Shown here piece after piece: positions 8,804 to 17,698 of a stretch of 50,395 nt of DNA (positions are counted from its first letter, which is position 1; every line of letters starts with the position of its first letter). Origin of the DNA: Alistipes sp. (GTDB taxonomy: Bacteria; Bacteroidota; Bacteroidia; Bacteroidales; Rikenellaceae); assembly GCA_017546725.1 (NCBI GenBank), contig JAFYRX010000062.1:1-50395 (forward strand), given 5' to 3'. The notes below the pieces were generated by a model. That model worked only from the letters and a program-made list of their open reading frames with translations, made no database searches and was not told the origin of the DNA. The position numbers and the translations under genes are program-made.

Positions 8804-9790
8804 ATGAAAAAGATTTTATTCATTTCGCTTTTTTTGGCGTGCTGCGTGACAAGTAACGCATTTTCGCAAAATAGCAAAGGAGACTACACCCCTAAATCGC
8901 TGAAAGATTACATCGAAATGGGGTTTGTCAAAAAGAGCGACCTTAAAGATTCGCGCTACGCAGAGGAGTACAACTCCGACGCGGTGGTAATCTACGAGCA
9001 GCGATACATCTTTAACTATGCTCGCTACGGAACTAAATTCGATGTTTTGAAGGCTTTGAACACCAACGCCCGATATTTAGGCTCTCGCGTAAAGGTTATG
9101 CGCCAAATAAAGATTTTGGAGACCGACGGTTTGAAATATGGCAAAATCACGCTACAATATCCCAACGCCGTAAGCCCCACAACCGAGCAGGCAACCATAC
9201 ACTCCATTGCCGCCAACTCTTACACATTGGCGGGTAATAAGATGCAAAAACAGACACTCTCGGTTGACGATGTGACCCACAAACGCATCGACGACAAGAC
9301 TATGCAAACCGAGATAAATATCCCCAATGTCGAGGTTGGTAGCATCATCGAATACACCTATGAAATAGACTATATCACTACCGAAATGAAGTACGACCAC
9401 TCCTTTGCATTGGAGAGCGATTTGCCGATTATCGAGAGTGAATATATGGTACAATTCGACGAGCCGTGGTGGCAGATTGATTCTTACGGAGATTTTGGTT
9501 TTATTGCCGATGCACGCACAACCCGATTTATCGGTAGCATACCCAAAGACCCCGAAAATCTTTACACTCAACTCTCCGTCTCTGCGGCACGCCCATCGGG
9601 CAACAGAGCAAAGCGAGACTTTACACAGGTTGATGCCAAGCAGGTATTTTCTAACAAGCAGGATGGCTACATCACGATGGAGTCGGCACAGCCTTATGAC
9701 TCATTCGAATGTAGTATGGTTACTTTCCGAGCATTGAACGTGCCAGCCCAAGCACCCAAATCAGGCGTAAGAATTACATATAAGCAGTAA
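8804..9790 (+). CDS. Secreted DUF3857-type protein, short form
   Basis: A 328-residue exported protein with a signal peptide ending near NAFSQ. Residues about 60-260 resemble the N-terminal beta-rich domain of DUF3857 proteins (INIPNVEVGSIIEYTYEIDY is characteristic). The transglutaminase-like domain that usually follows is absent, because the frame stops after RITYKQ. Function is unknown. Its coding strand is A/C-rich with many codons ending in C, whereas neighbouring genes are G/T-rich in the coding strand, which hints at recent acquisition or inversion. It is convergent with uvrB. A small GNRA-loop hairpin (TTGCA-GAAA-TGCAA) lies 17 bases after its stop. Confidence 0.65.
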   Translation: MKKILFISLFLACCVTSNAFSQNSKGDYTPKSLKDYIEMGFVKKSDLKDSRYAEEYNSDAVVIYEQRYIFNYARYGTKFDVLKALNTNARYLGSRVKVMRQIKILETDGLKYGKITLQYPNAVSPTTEQATIHSIAANSYTLAGNKMQKQTLSVDDVTHKRIDDKTMQTEINIPNVEVGSIIEYTYEIDYITTEMKYDHSFALESDLPIIESEYMVQFDEPWWQIDSYGDFGFIADARTTRFIGSIPKDPENLYTQLSVSAARPSGNRAKRDFTQVDAKQVFSNKQDGYITMESAQPYDSFECSMVTFRALNVPAQAPKSGVRITYKQ

Positions 9791-9835
9791 AAATATAAAA
9801 TATTAGTTGCAGAAATGCAAATGTTTGAGGAGGTA

Positions 9836-11878
9836 CTACTTTGCTGCCTCCTCTTTGATTTTCTGGAGTTCGTACATACGGTCACGATAGCGTGCAGCGG
9901 CAAGGAAATCTAACGATTTGGCGGCTCGTTCCATATCCTTGCGGGCTTTGGCTATCAGCGCATCTACGTTCTGCGATTCGTATTGACGTTGAGCCTGATA
10001 CTCCTTCTCTACGTCGGCTGCCGTCATATAGTGGTTATCGACAATCGGATATACAGTCATATCTTCAGGCTTTGCCTTGCTTGCGAGCAGTAGGCTTTGT
10101 CCCGTGCCACTCTTTTGGGCTTGGCGGGGGAGCATCTGATGCTCAAGATTATAGCGCACCTGCTTTTCGCGGCGGCGGTTGCTCTGCTCAATGGCTACAC
10201 GCATCGAATCGGTGCATTGGTCGGCATAGAGAATCACTTGGCCGTTTGAATGGCGTGCTGCACGTCCTGCTATCTGCGTAATCGAACGCACGTTTCTCAA
10301 GAATCCCTCCTTGTCGGCATCCAATATAGCCACAAGTCCTACTTCGGGAAGGTCGAGACCTTCTCGCAAAAGGTTTACGCCAATTAGCACATCAAACATA
10401 CCTGCCCGCAAATCCTCCAAAATCTGTACACGCTCAAGTGTGTCGACATCCGAGTGGATGTAACGGTTGCGGATGCCTACGCGGTCAAAATATTTCGACA
10501 ACTCCTCGGCCATACGTTTGGTGATGGTAGTGACTAAAATCTTATCATCCACGCGCGCACGACGCTCAATCTCCTCAATCAGGTCGTCGATTTGATTCTC
10601 AGTAACGCGTACCTCCAATGGCGGGTCTACGAGCCCCGTAGGGCGTATAAGTTGCTCGGCGATAATGCCTTCGCTCTTGTCTAACTCAAAGTCGGTAGGG
10701 GTTGCACTGACGTAAATAGCCGTACCCATCAACGACTCAAACTCTTCGAAGCGCAACGGGCGGTTATCCTTTGCGGCGGGCAGACGGAAGCCGTATTCAA
10801 CAAGATTCTCTTTGCGGGCACGGTCGCCACCATACATAGCGTGTACCTGCGGCAGAGTAACGTGGCTCTCGTCAATGACCATCAGATAATCCTCGGGGAA
10901 GTAGTCGAGCAGGCAGAAGGGGCGTGTGCCCTCGGCGCGCCCGTCAAAGTAACGGGAGTAGTTCTCGATGCCCGAGCAGTAGCCAAGTTCCTTAATCATC
11001 TCCAAGTCGTACTCCACGCGTTGCTTTATGCGTTGTGCCTCCATCTCGCGCCCCTGCTTCTCGTAGAACGAGATGCGCTCGCCGAGGTCGAGATATATCT
11101 GCTGCACGGCGGTGTTGATGCGCTCTTTTGTTGTGACGAATAGGTTTGCTGGGAATATCGTAACCTTGTCCAACGATTCATATCGCTGACCACTAACGGG
11201 GTCAATGAGGTGTATGGTGTCAATCTCGTTGTCGAAGAATGTTATACGGTAGCAGTTGTCGCCAAAGGCGGTCATTATATCTATCGTGTCGCCCTTTACG
11301 CGGAATGTGGCGGGTGTGAGTTCTCGCTCTGTACGAGTGTAGAGTGCCTCGACCAAACGATAGAGGAAATGTTTGTAACTCGCTTGCTGACCGACCTTTA
11401 TTGTTATGGATGTGGCGTGGAAGTCGGCAGGGTTGCCAATACCATACAGACACGATACACTCGATACGACAATCACATCGCGACGGCCCGAAAGCAGAGC
11501 CGAAGTGGTGCTCAATCGCATCTTCTCAATCTCGTCGTTGATGGCGAGGTCTTTCTCGATGTAGGTGTCGGTCGTGGGCAGGTATGCCTCGGGCTGATAG
11601 TAGTCGTAGTACGAAACGAAATACTCTACGGCATTGTCGGGAAAGAAGTTCTTGAACTCGCCATAAAGTTGTGCCGCGAGGGTTTTGTTGTGGCTCAAAA
11701 CGAGTGTCGGACGTTGCAACTTGTTGATTACGTTGGCCACCGTAAAGGTCTTTCCCGATCCCGTTACGCCCAATAACGTAGTATGTCGTGCGCCACTCTC
11801 GATTGAATCTACGAGTTGCGCAATAGCCTCGGGCTGGTCACCCGTAGGCGCATAATCTGACACCAATTTGAAATCCAT
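9836..11878 (-). CDS. uvrB: Excinuclease ABC subunit B
   Basis: UvrB, the damage-verifying helicase-like subunit of nucleotide excision repair, which is loaded by UvrA and recruits UvrC. The 680-residue length is normal. Motifs in order are FKLVSDYAPTGDQPEAI, Walker A GVTGSGKT (about residues 37-44), the beta-hairpin region VSYYDYYQPEAYLPTTDTYIEKD, Walker B-type VIDESHVTLPQ, VSATPTDFE, GVNLLREGLDLPEV and QIAGRAARH. The C-terminus ends in a UVR motif (MERAAKSLDFLAAARYRDRM) that binds UvrC. It sits alone on the minus strand, tail to tail with the DUF3857 gene. Confidence 0.98.
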   Translation of the reverse strand: MDFKLVSDYAPTGDQPEAIAQLVDSIESGARHTTLLGVTGSGKTFTVANVINKLQRPTLVLSHNKTLAAQLYGEFKNFFPDNAVEYFVSYYDYYQPEAYLPTTDTYIEKDLAINDEIEKMRLSTTSALLSGRRDVIVVSSVSCLYGIGNPADFHATSITIKVGQQASYKHFLYRLVEALYTRTERELTPATFRVKGDTIDIMTAFGDNCYRITFFDNEIDTIHLIDPVSGQRYESLDKVTIFPANLFVTTKERINTAVQQIYLDLGERISFYEKQGREMEAQRIKQRVEYDLEMIKELGYCSGIENYSRYFDGRAEGTRPFCLLDYFPEDYLMVIDESHVTLPQVHAMYGGDRARKENLVEYGFRLPAAKDNRPLRFEEFESLMGTAIYVSATPTDFELDKSEGIIAEQLIRPTGLVDPPLEVRVTENQIDDLIEEIERRARVDDKILVTTITKRMAEELSKYFDRVGIRNRYIHSDVDTLERVQILEDLRAGMFDVLIGVNLLREGLDLPEVGLVAILDADKEGFLRNVRSITQIAGRAARHSNGQVILYADQCTDSMRVAIEQSNRRREKQVRYNLEHQMLPRQAQKSGTGQSLLLASKAKPEDMTVYPIVDNHYMTAADVEKEYQAQRQYESQNVDALIAKARKDMERAAKSLDFLAAARYRDRMYELQKIKEEAAK

Positions 11879-11911
11879 ACGACAAAGTTATCTATTTCTT
11901 CTCAATTCACG

Positions 11912-11939
11912 AAAAAAGCGGCAACAAATATGCTGCCGC
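11912..11939 (-). terminator. Terminator after the thioredoxin-like gene
   Basis: On the minus strand, GCGGCA pairs with TGCCGC (plus-strand positions 934-939 and 918-923 of the 11 kb block) and is followed by six T. It begins 28 bases after the stop of the thioredoxin-like lipoprotein gene and separates it from uvrB. Confidence 0.8.
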
Positions 11940-11966
11940 CTATGGGTTTTTGCTTGTGAATAGTGT

Positions 11967-13118
11967 TTATTTCAGAATGGTATCCAATTCCTTGTAGAAA
12001 TCTGGTTGCGCTCCGAGATATTCTTTATGGATTTTACCCTCTTTGTTGAGTATTATATATGTCGGGAACCCCTTGATGTCATACACATTTGTCAAATCCT
12101 TCTCTTCTGCGACACCTTTGGGATTTATTACATTAATCCACGGCAACTCCATATCCTTTACCATCTTTTCCCAAGCAGCCTCCTCCGAATCGTTAACGAC
12201 GCCGACTACCTCAAACTTGCCGGCGTATTTCTGGTAATATTCCTTCAAGTGTGGCATACTTGCTATGCAGGGACCGCACCAAGTTGCCCAAAAGTCTAAT
12301 ACAACCCATTTGCCTCGTAATGAGGAGAGAGAGAATGTATTGCCATTGGTGTCGAAAAGAGTGAAATCGGGAGTGGCAGCGTCAGTGCCGACTACACCCA
12401 TTCTATTGGTTGCCTCTTTCTGCTGCTTTTTAAGCCTTTTCTCTTTTTGAGTTTCGATGTTTTGAAATATTACGGAGAATGGAGAGTTGCGAACTTCATC
12501 GCTTATCAAATCTGCATACTCAATCATATCATCCAAAGAGCCTGTGCCCGAAAGTAGATATGCCGAGATAAGATGGTCGGGGTGCTGGCGTATATAATCT
12601 TGGCAGAGATGAGTCATATCTTCATCAATCTTTTGCTTTTGCTCGGTATATTGTTCGTATGGAATATCCTCGCTCTGTAATAGAGCCGATTGGATGAGTA
12701 ACGGGTTGTATGAAGAGTGAATATTGCCCCAATCTTTGTTAAGTTGTGAGCCGCGAGCCGTAAAACTTGTAACAAAAAGCGAATCCATACGGGCTTTGAA
12801 ACGTACGCGCTCATTGTCAAATCGAAATATGGTTATGTCGGAACATCCATAAAAACGACGTGTGCCACCCTCAATCTTTTGAACACCTTGAGCGGGATAG
12901 AATGTGTAAATAGCAGGCTCGTCGTAAGGTGTCGTGTATGTGATTTTGCCATTGTGCGCAACGAGTGTGTCGGTGTGCTGCTCGTTGTTATCAATAAGTG
13001 TTATGCGTAAGGCAATGGTGTTATTTGTAAGGCCTTCTATATGACCGCTAATAAGATTACGTGGGCCACAAGCCGAAAGCATAGACAAAATTGTAATAAT
13101 GAAGAGAGATTTTTTCAT
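11967..13118 (-). CDS. TlpA-like thioredoxin lipoprotein with DUF4369-type N-terminus
   Basis: A periplasmic thiol-disulfide oxidoreductase of the TlpA/ResA type. The 383-residue protein carries a lipoprotein signal (Cys about residue 17 in SMLSACG). An N-terminal beta-rich region resembles DUF4369 (ISGHIEGLTNNTIALRI), then a helical linker with a KEKRLKKQQKE patch, then a thioredoxin/AhpC-TSA domain from about residue 245. The active site is WATWCGPC, and a cis-Pro region follows near GFPTYIIL. This architecture is common in Bacteroidetes and may reduce exported proteins or assist cytochrome maturation. It has its own -7 box upstream and a terminator downstream. Confidence 0.88.
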   Translation of the reverse strand: MKKSLFIITILSMLSACGPRNLISGHIEGLTNNTIALRITLIDNNEQHTDTLVAHNGKITYTTPYDEPAIYTFYPAQGVQKIEGGTRRFYGCSDITIFRFDNERVRFKARMDSLFVTSFTARGSQLNKDWGNIHSSYNPLLIQSALLQSEDIPYEQYTEQKQKIDEDMTHLCQDYIRQHPDHLISAYLLSGTGSLDDMIEYADLISDEVRNSPFSVIFQNIETQKEKRLKKQQKEATNRMGVVGTDAATPDFTLFDTNGNTFSLSSLRGKWVVLDFWATWCGPCIASMPHLKEYYQKYAGKFEVVGVVNDSEEAAWEKMVKDMELPWINVINPKGVAEEKDLTNVYDIKGFPTYIILNKEGKIHKEYLGAQPDFYKELDTILK

Positions 13119-13148
13119 TGTTTTGTTAATTGTATATTAATAGTAATA

Positions 13149-13240
13149 CAAATATAGATATAAATTCTTAATGCCGAAAATTTTGGCAAGGTTTTATTCG
13201 AAATTATTTATTACTTATTAATATATTTTTGCTACCTTTG
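13149..13240. promoter_or_regulatory. Divergent -7 elements for the thioredoxin gene and dnaG
   Basis: TATATTTG on the minus strand (13156 to 13149) lies 31 bases before the thioredoxin-like gene. TACCTTTG on the plus strand (13233-13240) lies 26 bases before dnaG. Both fit TAnnTTTG. The -33 boxes are not clear. Confidence 0.55.
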
Positions 13241-13266
13241 TACGATTATAGCCTTGTAATGACTGT

Positions 13267-15258
13267 ATGATTGACCACGCTACTATAGATAGGATTTATG
13301 CTGCCGCCGATATTGTGGATATCGTTGGTGATTATGTTACGCTCAAACGTAAGGGCGCTAACTATCAGGCGTGTTGTCCGTTCCATAACGAGAAAACACC
13401 TTCGTTCGTGGTTTCACCTTCGAAGGGTATGTTTAAATGCTTTGGTTGTGGTAAGGGTGGTAATGCCGTTACATTCATTATGGAGCAGGAGAATGTAAAT
13501 TACCCCGAGGCTCTCAAGATGGTGGCTAAACGCTACGGTATCGAGGTTGAGGAGCGAGAGCAGACCGAAGAGGAGGTACGTCGCAATAACGACCGCGAGA
13601 GTATGTTCGCTCTGAATAGTTGGGCGGCGGAATATTTCTCAAAATATCTGTTGGGTAATCCCGAAGGTAAGAGTATCGGTTTATCATATTTTGCTCAAAA
13701 GCGAGGTTTTACGGATGCTACAATCCGTAAATTCGGTCTCGGATTCTGTTCTGCCGAGGGTGATGCAATGTCGCAGGCTGCCTTGGCTGCAGGCTATAAG
13801 GAGGAGTTCTTGCTATCGACAGGTCTTTCGCTCAAGAGTGAGCGTGATGGGCGTCTGCGTGACAGATTCCGTGATAGGGTGATGTTCCCTGTGCATAATA
13901 TCTCGGGCCGAGTAGTGGCCTTTGGTGGCCGTACGTTGCGTACAGATAAGTCTGTAGCAAAGTATCAAAACTCTCCCGAGAGTGAGATTTACAGCAAGAA
14001 ACGAGAACTCTACGGCCTCTATTTTGCAAAGAAGGCTATCCAGCAGATGGATTTTGCCATTATGGTGGAGGGTTATACCGATGTGATTTCGATGCATCAG
14101 GCTGGTGTGGAGAATGTTGTAGCATCGTCGGGAACGTCGCTGACGGTGGAACAGATTCAACTCTTGCACCGCTTTACTCGCAATATAACTGTAATCTACG
14201 ATGGCGATGCGGCAGGAATGAAGGCCTCGCTTCGTGGTATCGACCTTATCTTGAAGGAGGGTATGAATGTCCGTGTGGTGTTGTTGCCTACGGAAGATGA
14301 CCCCGATTCGTTTGCCCGTAGCCATAGCGCAGATGAGGTGCAGAACTATATCCGCGAGAACGAGGAGGACTTCTTGACCTTCAAGGCCAAGTTGTTGCTG
14401 CGTGATGCTGGGCGAGACCCCATCAAACGAGCCGAGGTGATTCGCGATATGGTCGAGTCGATAATCCTTGTGCCGGATGCTATTCAGCGCTCGGTCTTTA
14501 CAAAGGAGTGCGCCCGAATTATGGATGTCGATGAGAGTATGCTCATATCGGAGGTGGCTCGCAAACGTGCAGTACAGTCTGGCGATAGGGAGACTGAAGA
14601 GTTTATTCGCCGTGAGCAGGCCCGAATCCGTCACGAGCAGAAGGCAGCGGCTGGTAGTGCTGATGGCGCATCTATGATGCAGAAAAATATATCTGCGGGC
14701 AGTAGCGAGGAGGCATTGGAGCGAGAGATAATAAAGTATCTGCTTAAGTCGGGCCATAAGAATTTTGAGGTTAAGGAGCATTATGATATTATCTCGATAA
14801 ACATAGCAGATGAGATATTCCGCAATTTGGATAAGGATAATATTGAGTTCTCAAATCGCATATACAATCAGTTGCTTGCGACCTATCGTGAGCATTGGTG
14901 CGAATTGGGTATCGGTGTTGAAGTGGGTGCGCAATACTTTGTAAATCATCCCGACCCCGAGGTGTGTAATGCGGCGGTTGATATCTTGACTTCGGATGAT
15001 AATTACGTGCCGAGCAATATTTGGCAGCGTAAGGATGTGCACGTCGAGAGCGAGGAGGAGATACTGTCGACAGGTGTGCCGAAGGCTATTATGCTCTATC
15101 GCTCGAAGGTTGTTGAGCGAATGATTAAGGCGCAATTAGAGCGCTTGGCCGATACGTCACTCTCTGAGCAAGATGAGGCAGAGTGTATCAAGCAGTTGGA
15201 TTTGCTCAATAAAGTTAAGGCCCAATTAGCCAAAGAGAGTCAGCGCTTGATTTTGTAG
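13267..15258 (+). CDS. dnaG: DNA primase
   Basis: DnaG primase, which makes RNA primers for replication. The 663-residue chain starts with the CHC2 zinc-binding domain (CPFH with Cys37 and His40, then CFGC with Cys58 and Cys61). The catalytic core follows with FGGRTL and the TOPRIM motifs VEGYTDVI and IYDGDAAG. The C-terminal part (from about residue 480) would carry the helicase-interaction region. The first ATG after a good -7 box is used. It heads the plus-strand block and is followed by a 273-base non-coding stretch. Confidence 0.97.
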   Translation: MIDHATIDRIYAAADIVDIVGDYVTLKRKGANYQACCPFHNEKTPSFVVSPSKGMFKCFGCGKGGNAVTFIMEQENVNYPEALKMVAKRYGIEVEEREQTEEEVRRNNDRESMFALNSWAAEYFSKYLLGNPEGKSIGLSYFAQKRGFTDATIRKFGLGFCSAEGDAMSQAALAAGYKEEFLLSTGLSLKSERDGRLRDRFRDRVMFPVHNISGRVVAFGGRTLRTDKSVAKYQNSPESEIYSKKRELYGLYFAKKAIQQMDFAIMVEGYTDVISMHQAGVENVVASSGTSLTVEQIQLLHRFTRNITVIYDGDAAGMKASLRGIDLILKEGMNVRVVLLPTEDDPDSFARSHSADEVQNYIRENEEDFLTFKAKLLLRDAGRDPIKRAEVIRDMVESIILVPDAIQRSVFTKECARIMDVDESMLISEVARKRAVQSGDRETEEFIRREQARIRHEQKAAAGSADGASMMQKNISAGSSEEALEREIIKYLLKSGHKNFEVKEHYDIISINIADEIFRNLDKDNIEFSNRIYNQLLATYREHWCELGIGVEVGAQYFVNHPDPEVCNAAVDILTSDDNYVPSNIWQRKDVHVESEEEILSTGVPKAIMLYRSKVVERMIKAQLERLADTSLSEQDEAECIKQLDLLNKVKAQLAKESQRLIL

Positions 15259-15308
15259 GTATAATGCCTGAGGAAGTAATGCTAATGTAAGATTCTAAAA
15301 TAAAAAGA

Positions 15309-15427
15309 GATAGAGTCGGAGGCGTATATACATTGCTGCATATACCGTGTGCAAACAGAAAATAAACAGAAAGATGTGTAAAACATATTAAAGATAAAAG
15401 AATTAGTTACCTTTATCCGACTCTATC
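15309..15427 (+). other. Structured non-coding region between dnaG and smpB
   Basis: The 273-base gap 15259-15531 holds no convincing gene. A perfect 12-base inverted repeat, GATAGAGTCGGA at 15309-15320 and TCCGACTCTATC at 15416-15427, could close a structure of about 119 bases. Just inside the left arm is a second hairpin, GTATAT (15324-15329) with ATATAC (15340-15345). It does not resemble tmRNA, 6S RNA or a riboswitch I recognise. It could be a small RNA, a long 5' leader of smpB or a relic of an element. Confidence 0.4.
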
Positions 15428-15531
15428 CGTTGATGTAAATGGCAAAAATAGTGCCACAGAAGGGCTGAAATGTGACATATCAGGCAAAGGGCGTACAGGG
15501 GGACAATGTCGGAGTAAACTGAAAAAGATAT

Positions 15532-15993
15532 ATGGCTGATTATAAGAATATAAATATCCGAAATAAACGCGCTACGTTTGACTACGAGATACTGGAGGAG
15601 TATATCGCAGGTGTTGTGCTGGTCGGAACGGAGATAAAGTCTATTCGTTTGGGTAAGGCTTCGCTGACGGAGAGTTATTGCTATTTCGACAACGGTGAGT
15701 TGTGGATACGAGGAATGAATGTGGCGGAGTATGGTTGGGGAACTTGCAACAATCACGCTCCTAAACGAGACAGAAAACTGCTGCTCAATCGCAAGGAACT
15801 CAATAAGTTGCAGCGAGTGTTGCAGGATAGGGGTTTGACAGTCGTAGGTTTGCGCCTGTTCATCAGTGAGAGAGGTTTTGCAAAGGTAGTTATTGGTTTG
15901 GCACGAGGTCGTAAGGCCTACGATAAGCGTGAGTATCTGAAGGAGAATGATGCCAAGCGTGAGATGGATAAAGCAATGAAACGATATAAATAG
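15532..15993 (+). CDS. smpB: SsrA-binding protein SmpB
   Basis: SmpB binds tmRNA and brings it to stalled ribosomes for trans-translation. The 153-residue length is normal. The oligonucleotide-binding beta-barrel is recognisable from [32 protein letters not shown] and [15 protein letters not shown]. The basic C-terminal tail (GRKAYDKRE ... AMKRYK) is the part that enters the decoding site. No tmRNA gene is seen beside it. The MBL-fold gene follows after 22 bases. Confidence 0.97.
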   Translation: MADYKNINIRNKRATFDYEILEEYIAGVVLVGTEIKSIRLGKASLTESYCYFDNGELWIRGMNVAEYGWGTCNNHAPKRDRKLLLNRKELNKLQRVLQDRGLTVVGLRLFISERGFAKVVIGLARGRKAYDKREYLKENDAKREMDKAMKRYK

Positions 15994-16015
15994 CCAACCC
16001 TAAATAGTAGAATTT

Positions 16016-16882
16016 ATGAAGAGATTTTTCGTTGCTTTTATGGCGTTCTGGATGCTTGGATGTGCATCGCAAGAGACGTTTACGCTTTGGCAGTTGGAGT
16101 CACAGGTGGATACAATAGGCAACTCTTACGTTATTCGTACTGCTGGTGGAAAACTCATCGTTATGGATGGCGGTATGGCTGTCGAGAAGGATTATCTCCG
16201 CGGATTTATTGATGCTTTAGGTGGCGAGGTGTCGGCGTGGATTGTGTCGCATCCTCACGATGACCATATTAGTGCTTTGGTGGCTCTGCTGGAGAATCCG
16301 AATGGACTGAAAATAGGGAAAATATATCACTCGCGTTTTACAGAGGAGTTGATTGTTAGTGAATCCAATGAGGCCGCAGTGATAACGCGTAAATTTTACT
16401 CCTTGTTGGATAACGCAACGGATATAGAGGTTGTGGATTGTCATTGTGGCGATGAGTTCGAAATAGACGGTGTGAAATTCAAGGTGCTGTCGGAGAAAAA
16501 TCCAGAATTGGCAAATGTCAATCCTTATAACAACTCTTGTCTTGTGCTGAAAATGTGGGATAAGCAAAAAACGTTTATATTCCTCGGTGATGCAGGCGTT
16601 GAGCAAGGTAAGAAGATTCTCAACTCGGAGTATGTTGCTGATTTGGAGAGCGATTATATGCAGATGGCACATCACGGCCAAAATGGATGCGATAAAGAGT
16701 TTTATGATGTGGCAAAGTTCCGTGCTTGCTTGTGGCCTTCGCCCAAATGGGTGTTTGATAATAACACGGGCGGCGGATTTAATACAGGTCATCTTAAAAC
16801 CGTCGAAGTGCGCGGCTGGATGGACGAAAAGGGTATAATGGAGCACTATATCTCAAATGAGGGTTTAGTGCGTATTGATTAA
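16016..16882 (+). CDS. MBL-fold (ComEC-C-like) hydrolase lipoprotein
   Basis: A 288-residue metallo-beta-lactamase-fold protein with a lipoprotein signal (Cys16 in FWMLGCAS), so probably periplasmic. Metal-binding motifs are HPHDDH (residues 79-84), FLGDAG and AHHGQNG. This resembles the extracellular ComEC-type MBL domain, without the membrane channel. The substrate is unknown; phosphodiester or lactone hydrolysis are both possible. The gene lies 22 bases after smpB and 5 bases before the HAD gene, so it is probably co-transcribed with them. Confidence 0.8.
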   Translation: MKRFFVAFMAFWMLGCASQETFTLWQLESQVDTIGNSYVIRTAGGKLIVMDGGMAVEKDYLRGFIDALGGEVSAWIVSHPHDDHISALVALLENPNGLKIGKIYHSRFTEELIVSESNEAAVITRKFYSLLDNATDIEVVDCHCGDEFEIDGVKFKVLSEKNPELANVNPYNNSCLVLKMWDKQKTFIFLGDAGVEQGKKILNSEYVADLESDYMQMAHHGQNGCDKEFYDVAKFRACLWPSPKWVFDNNTGGGFNTGHLKTVEVRGWMDEKGIMEHYISNEGLVRID

Positions 16883-16887
16883 CTGCA

Positions 16888-17679
16888 ATGTCAAGTGTAA
16901 AGGATAAGATAAAGGCTGTATTTTTCGATATTGATGGAACGCTCGTGAGTTTTACAACCCACGCTGTTCCCGAGTCGGCACGTCGTGCTATCGAGAAGTT
17001 ACGCGAGCGAGGCATAAAAGTCTTTATTGCTACGGGCCGTCTGTTGCGCCATACCGAGGTGGTGAGCGATATCGAGGTGGATGGCTATATTACGGTGAAT
17101 GGCAGTTACTGCCTTACCTCATCGGGCGAAGTGATTTTTGAGCAGGCTTTTCCAAAGGATGTTGTAGAGCGTATTTTCGCATTGGAGAAGGAGTATGGAT
17201 TCCGAGCAGCGGTGATGACTCACGAAAATATATTTGTCGATTCGTTGTCAGGACGCCCCTCCGAGGTCGCTGATATGGTGCATATTACGCCCGTTGAGGC
17301 CGATTTGGATGAGATTGTGGCGACGCAGTCGGTGTTGCAGATGTGCCCATATATAAGCAAGGAGTTGGAGCAGAATATTATGCCTCTTTTGCCCGAATGT
17401 GTGTCGAGCCGATGGATTGATATGTTTATGGACTTAAATCTTAAAGGAATTGATAAATCGGTTGCAGCACGTCGCGTGATGGAGTATTATGGCTATACGC
17501 TTGATGAGGCTATGGCATTTGGTGATGGAGGTAATGATGTGACTATCGTGCGCGATGTGGGCGTTGGAGTTGCTATGGGTAATGCTTGCGAGGAGTTGAA
17601 GAGTGTAGCCGATTATATTACCGATTCGGTGGATGAGGATGGAATTGAGAATGCTTTGCTCCATTTTGGTTTGATTTGA
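16888..17679 (+). CDS. Cof-type HAD-IIB sugar-phosphate phosphatase
   Basis: A cytoplasmic HAD-superfamily phosphatase of subclass IIB, 263 residues. Motif I is VFFDIDGTL, where the first Asp is the nucleophile. Motif II is FIATGR and motifs III/IV are in AFGDGGNDVTI. The C-terminal GVGVAMGNACEELKSVADYIT segment is typical of the Cof family. Family members dephosphorylate sugar phosphates, PLP or FMN; specificity is not visible. It follows the MBL gene by 5 bases and precedes tsaB by 19. Confidence 0.9.
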   Translation: MSSVKDKIKAVFFDIDGTLVSFTTHAVPESARRAIEKLRERGIKVFIATGRLLRHTEVVSDIEVDGYITVNGSYCLTSSGEVIFEQAFPKDVVERIFALEKEYGFRAAVMTHENIFVDSLSGRPSEVADMVHITPVEADLDEIVATQSVLQMCPYISKELEQNIMPLLPECVSSRWIDMFMDLNLKGIDKSVAARRVMEYYGYTLDEAMAFGDGGNDVTIVRDVGVGVAMGNACEELKSVADYITDSVDEDGIENALLHFGLI

Positions 17680-17698
17680 TAATTTTACATTTTAAGAA

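Noticed and set aside
9827-9853. Terminator shared by uvrB and the DUF3857 gene (GAGGAGG/CCTCCTC)
   Set aside because: The right arm lies inside the last uvrB codons and no T-run follows on either strand in a useful position.
13813-14781. 322-codon frame on the minus strand inside dnaG
   Set aside because: It is the antisense of a clear dnaG, has no recognisable domain and is rich in Leu, Arg and His as such shadows usually are.
15259-15531. tmRNA (ssrA) next to smpB
   Set aside because: No tRNA-Ala-like acceptor and T-arm, no tag reading frame and no CCA end are visible in the gap.
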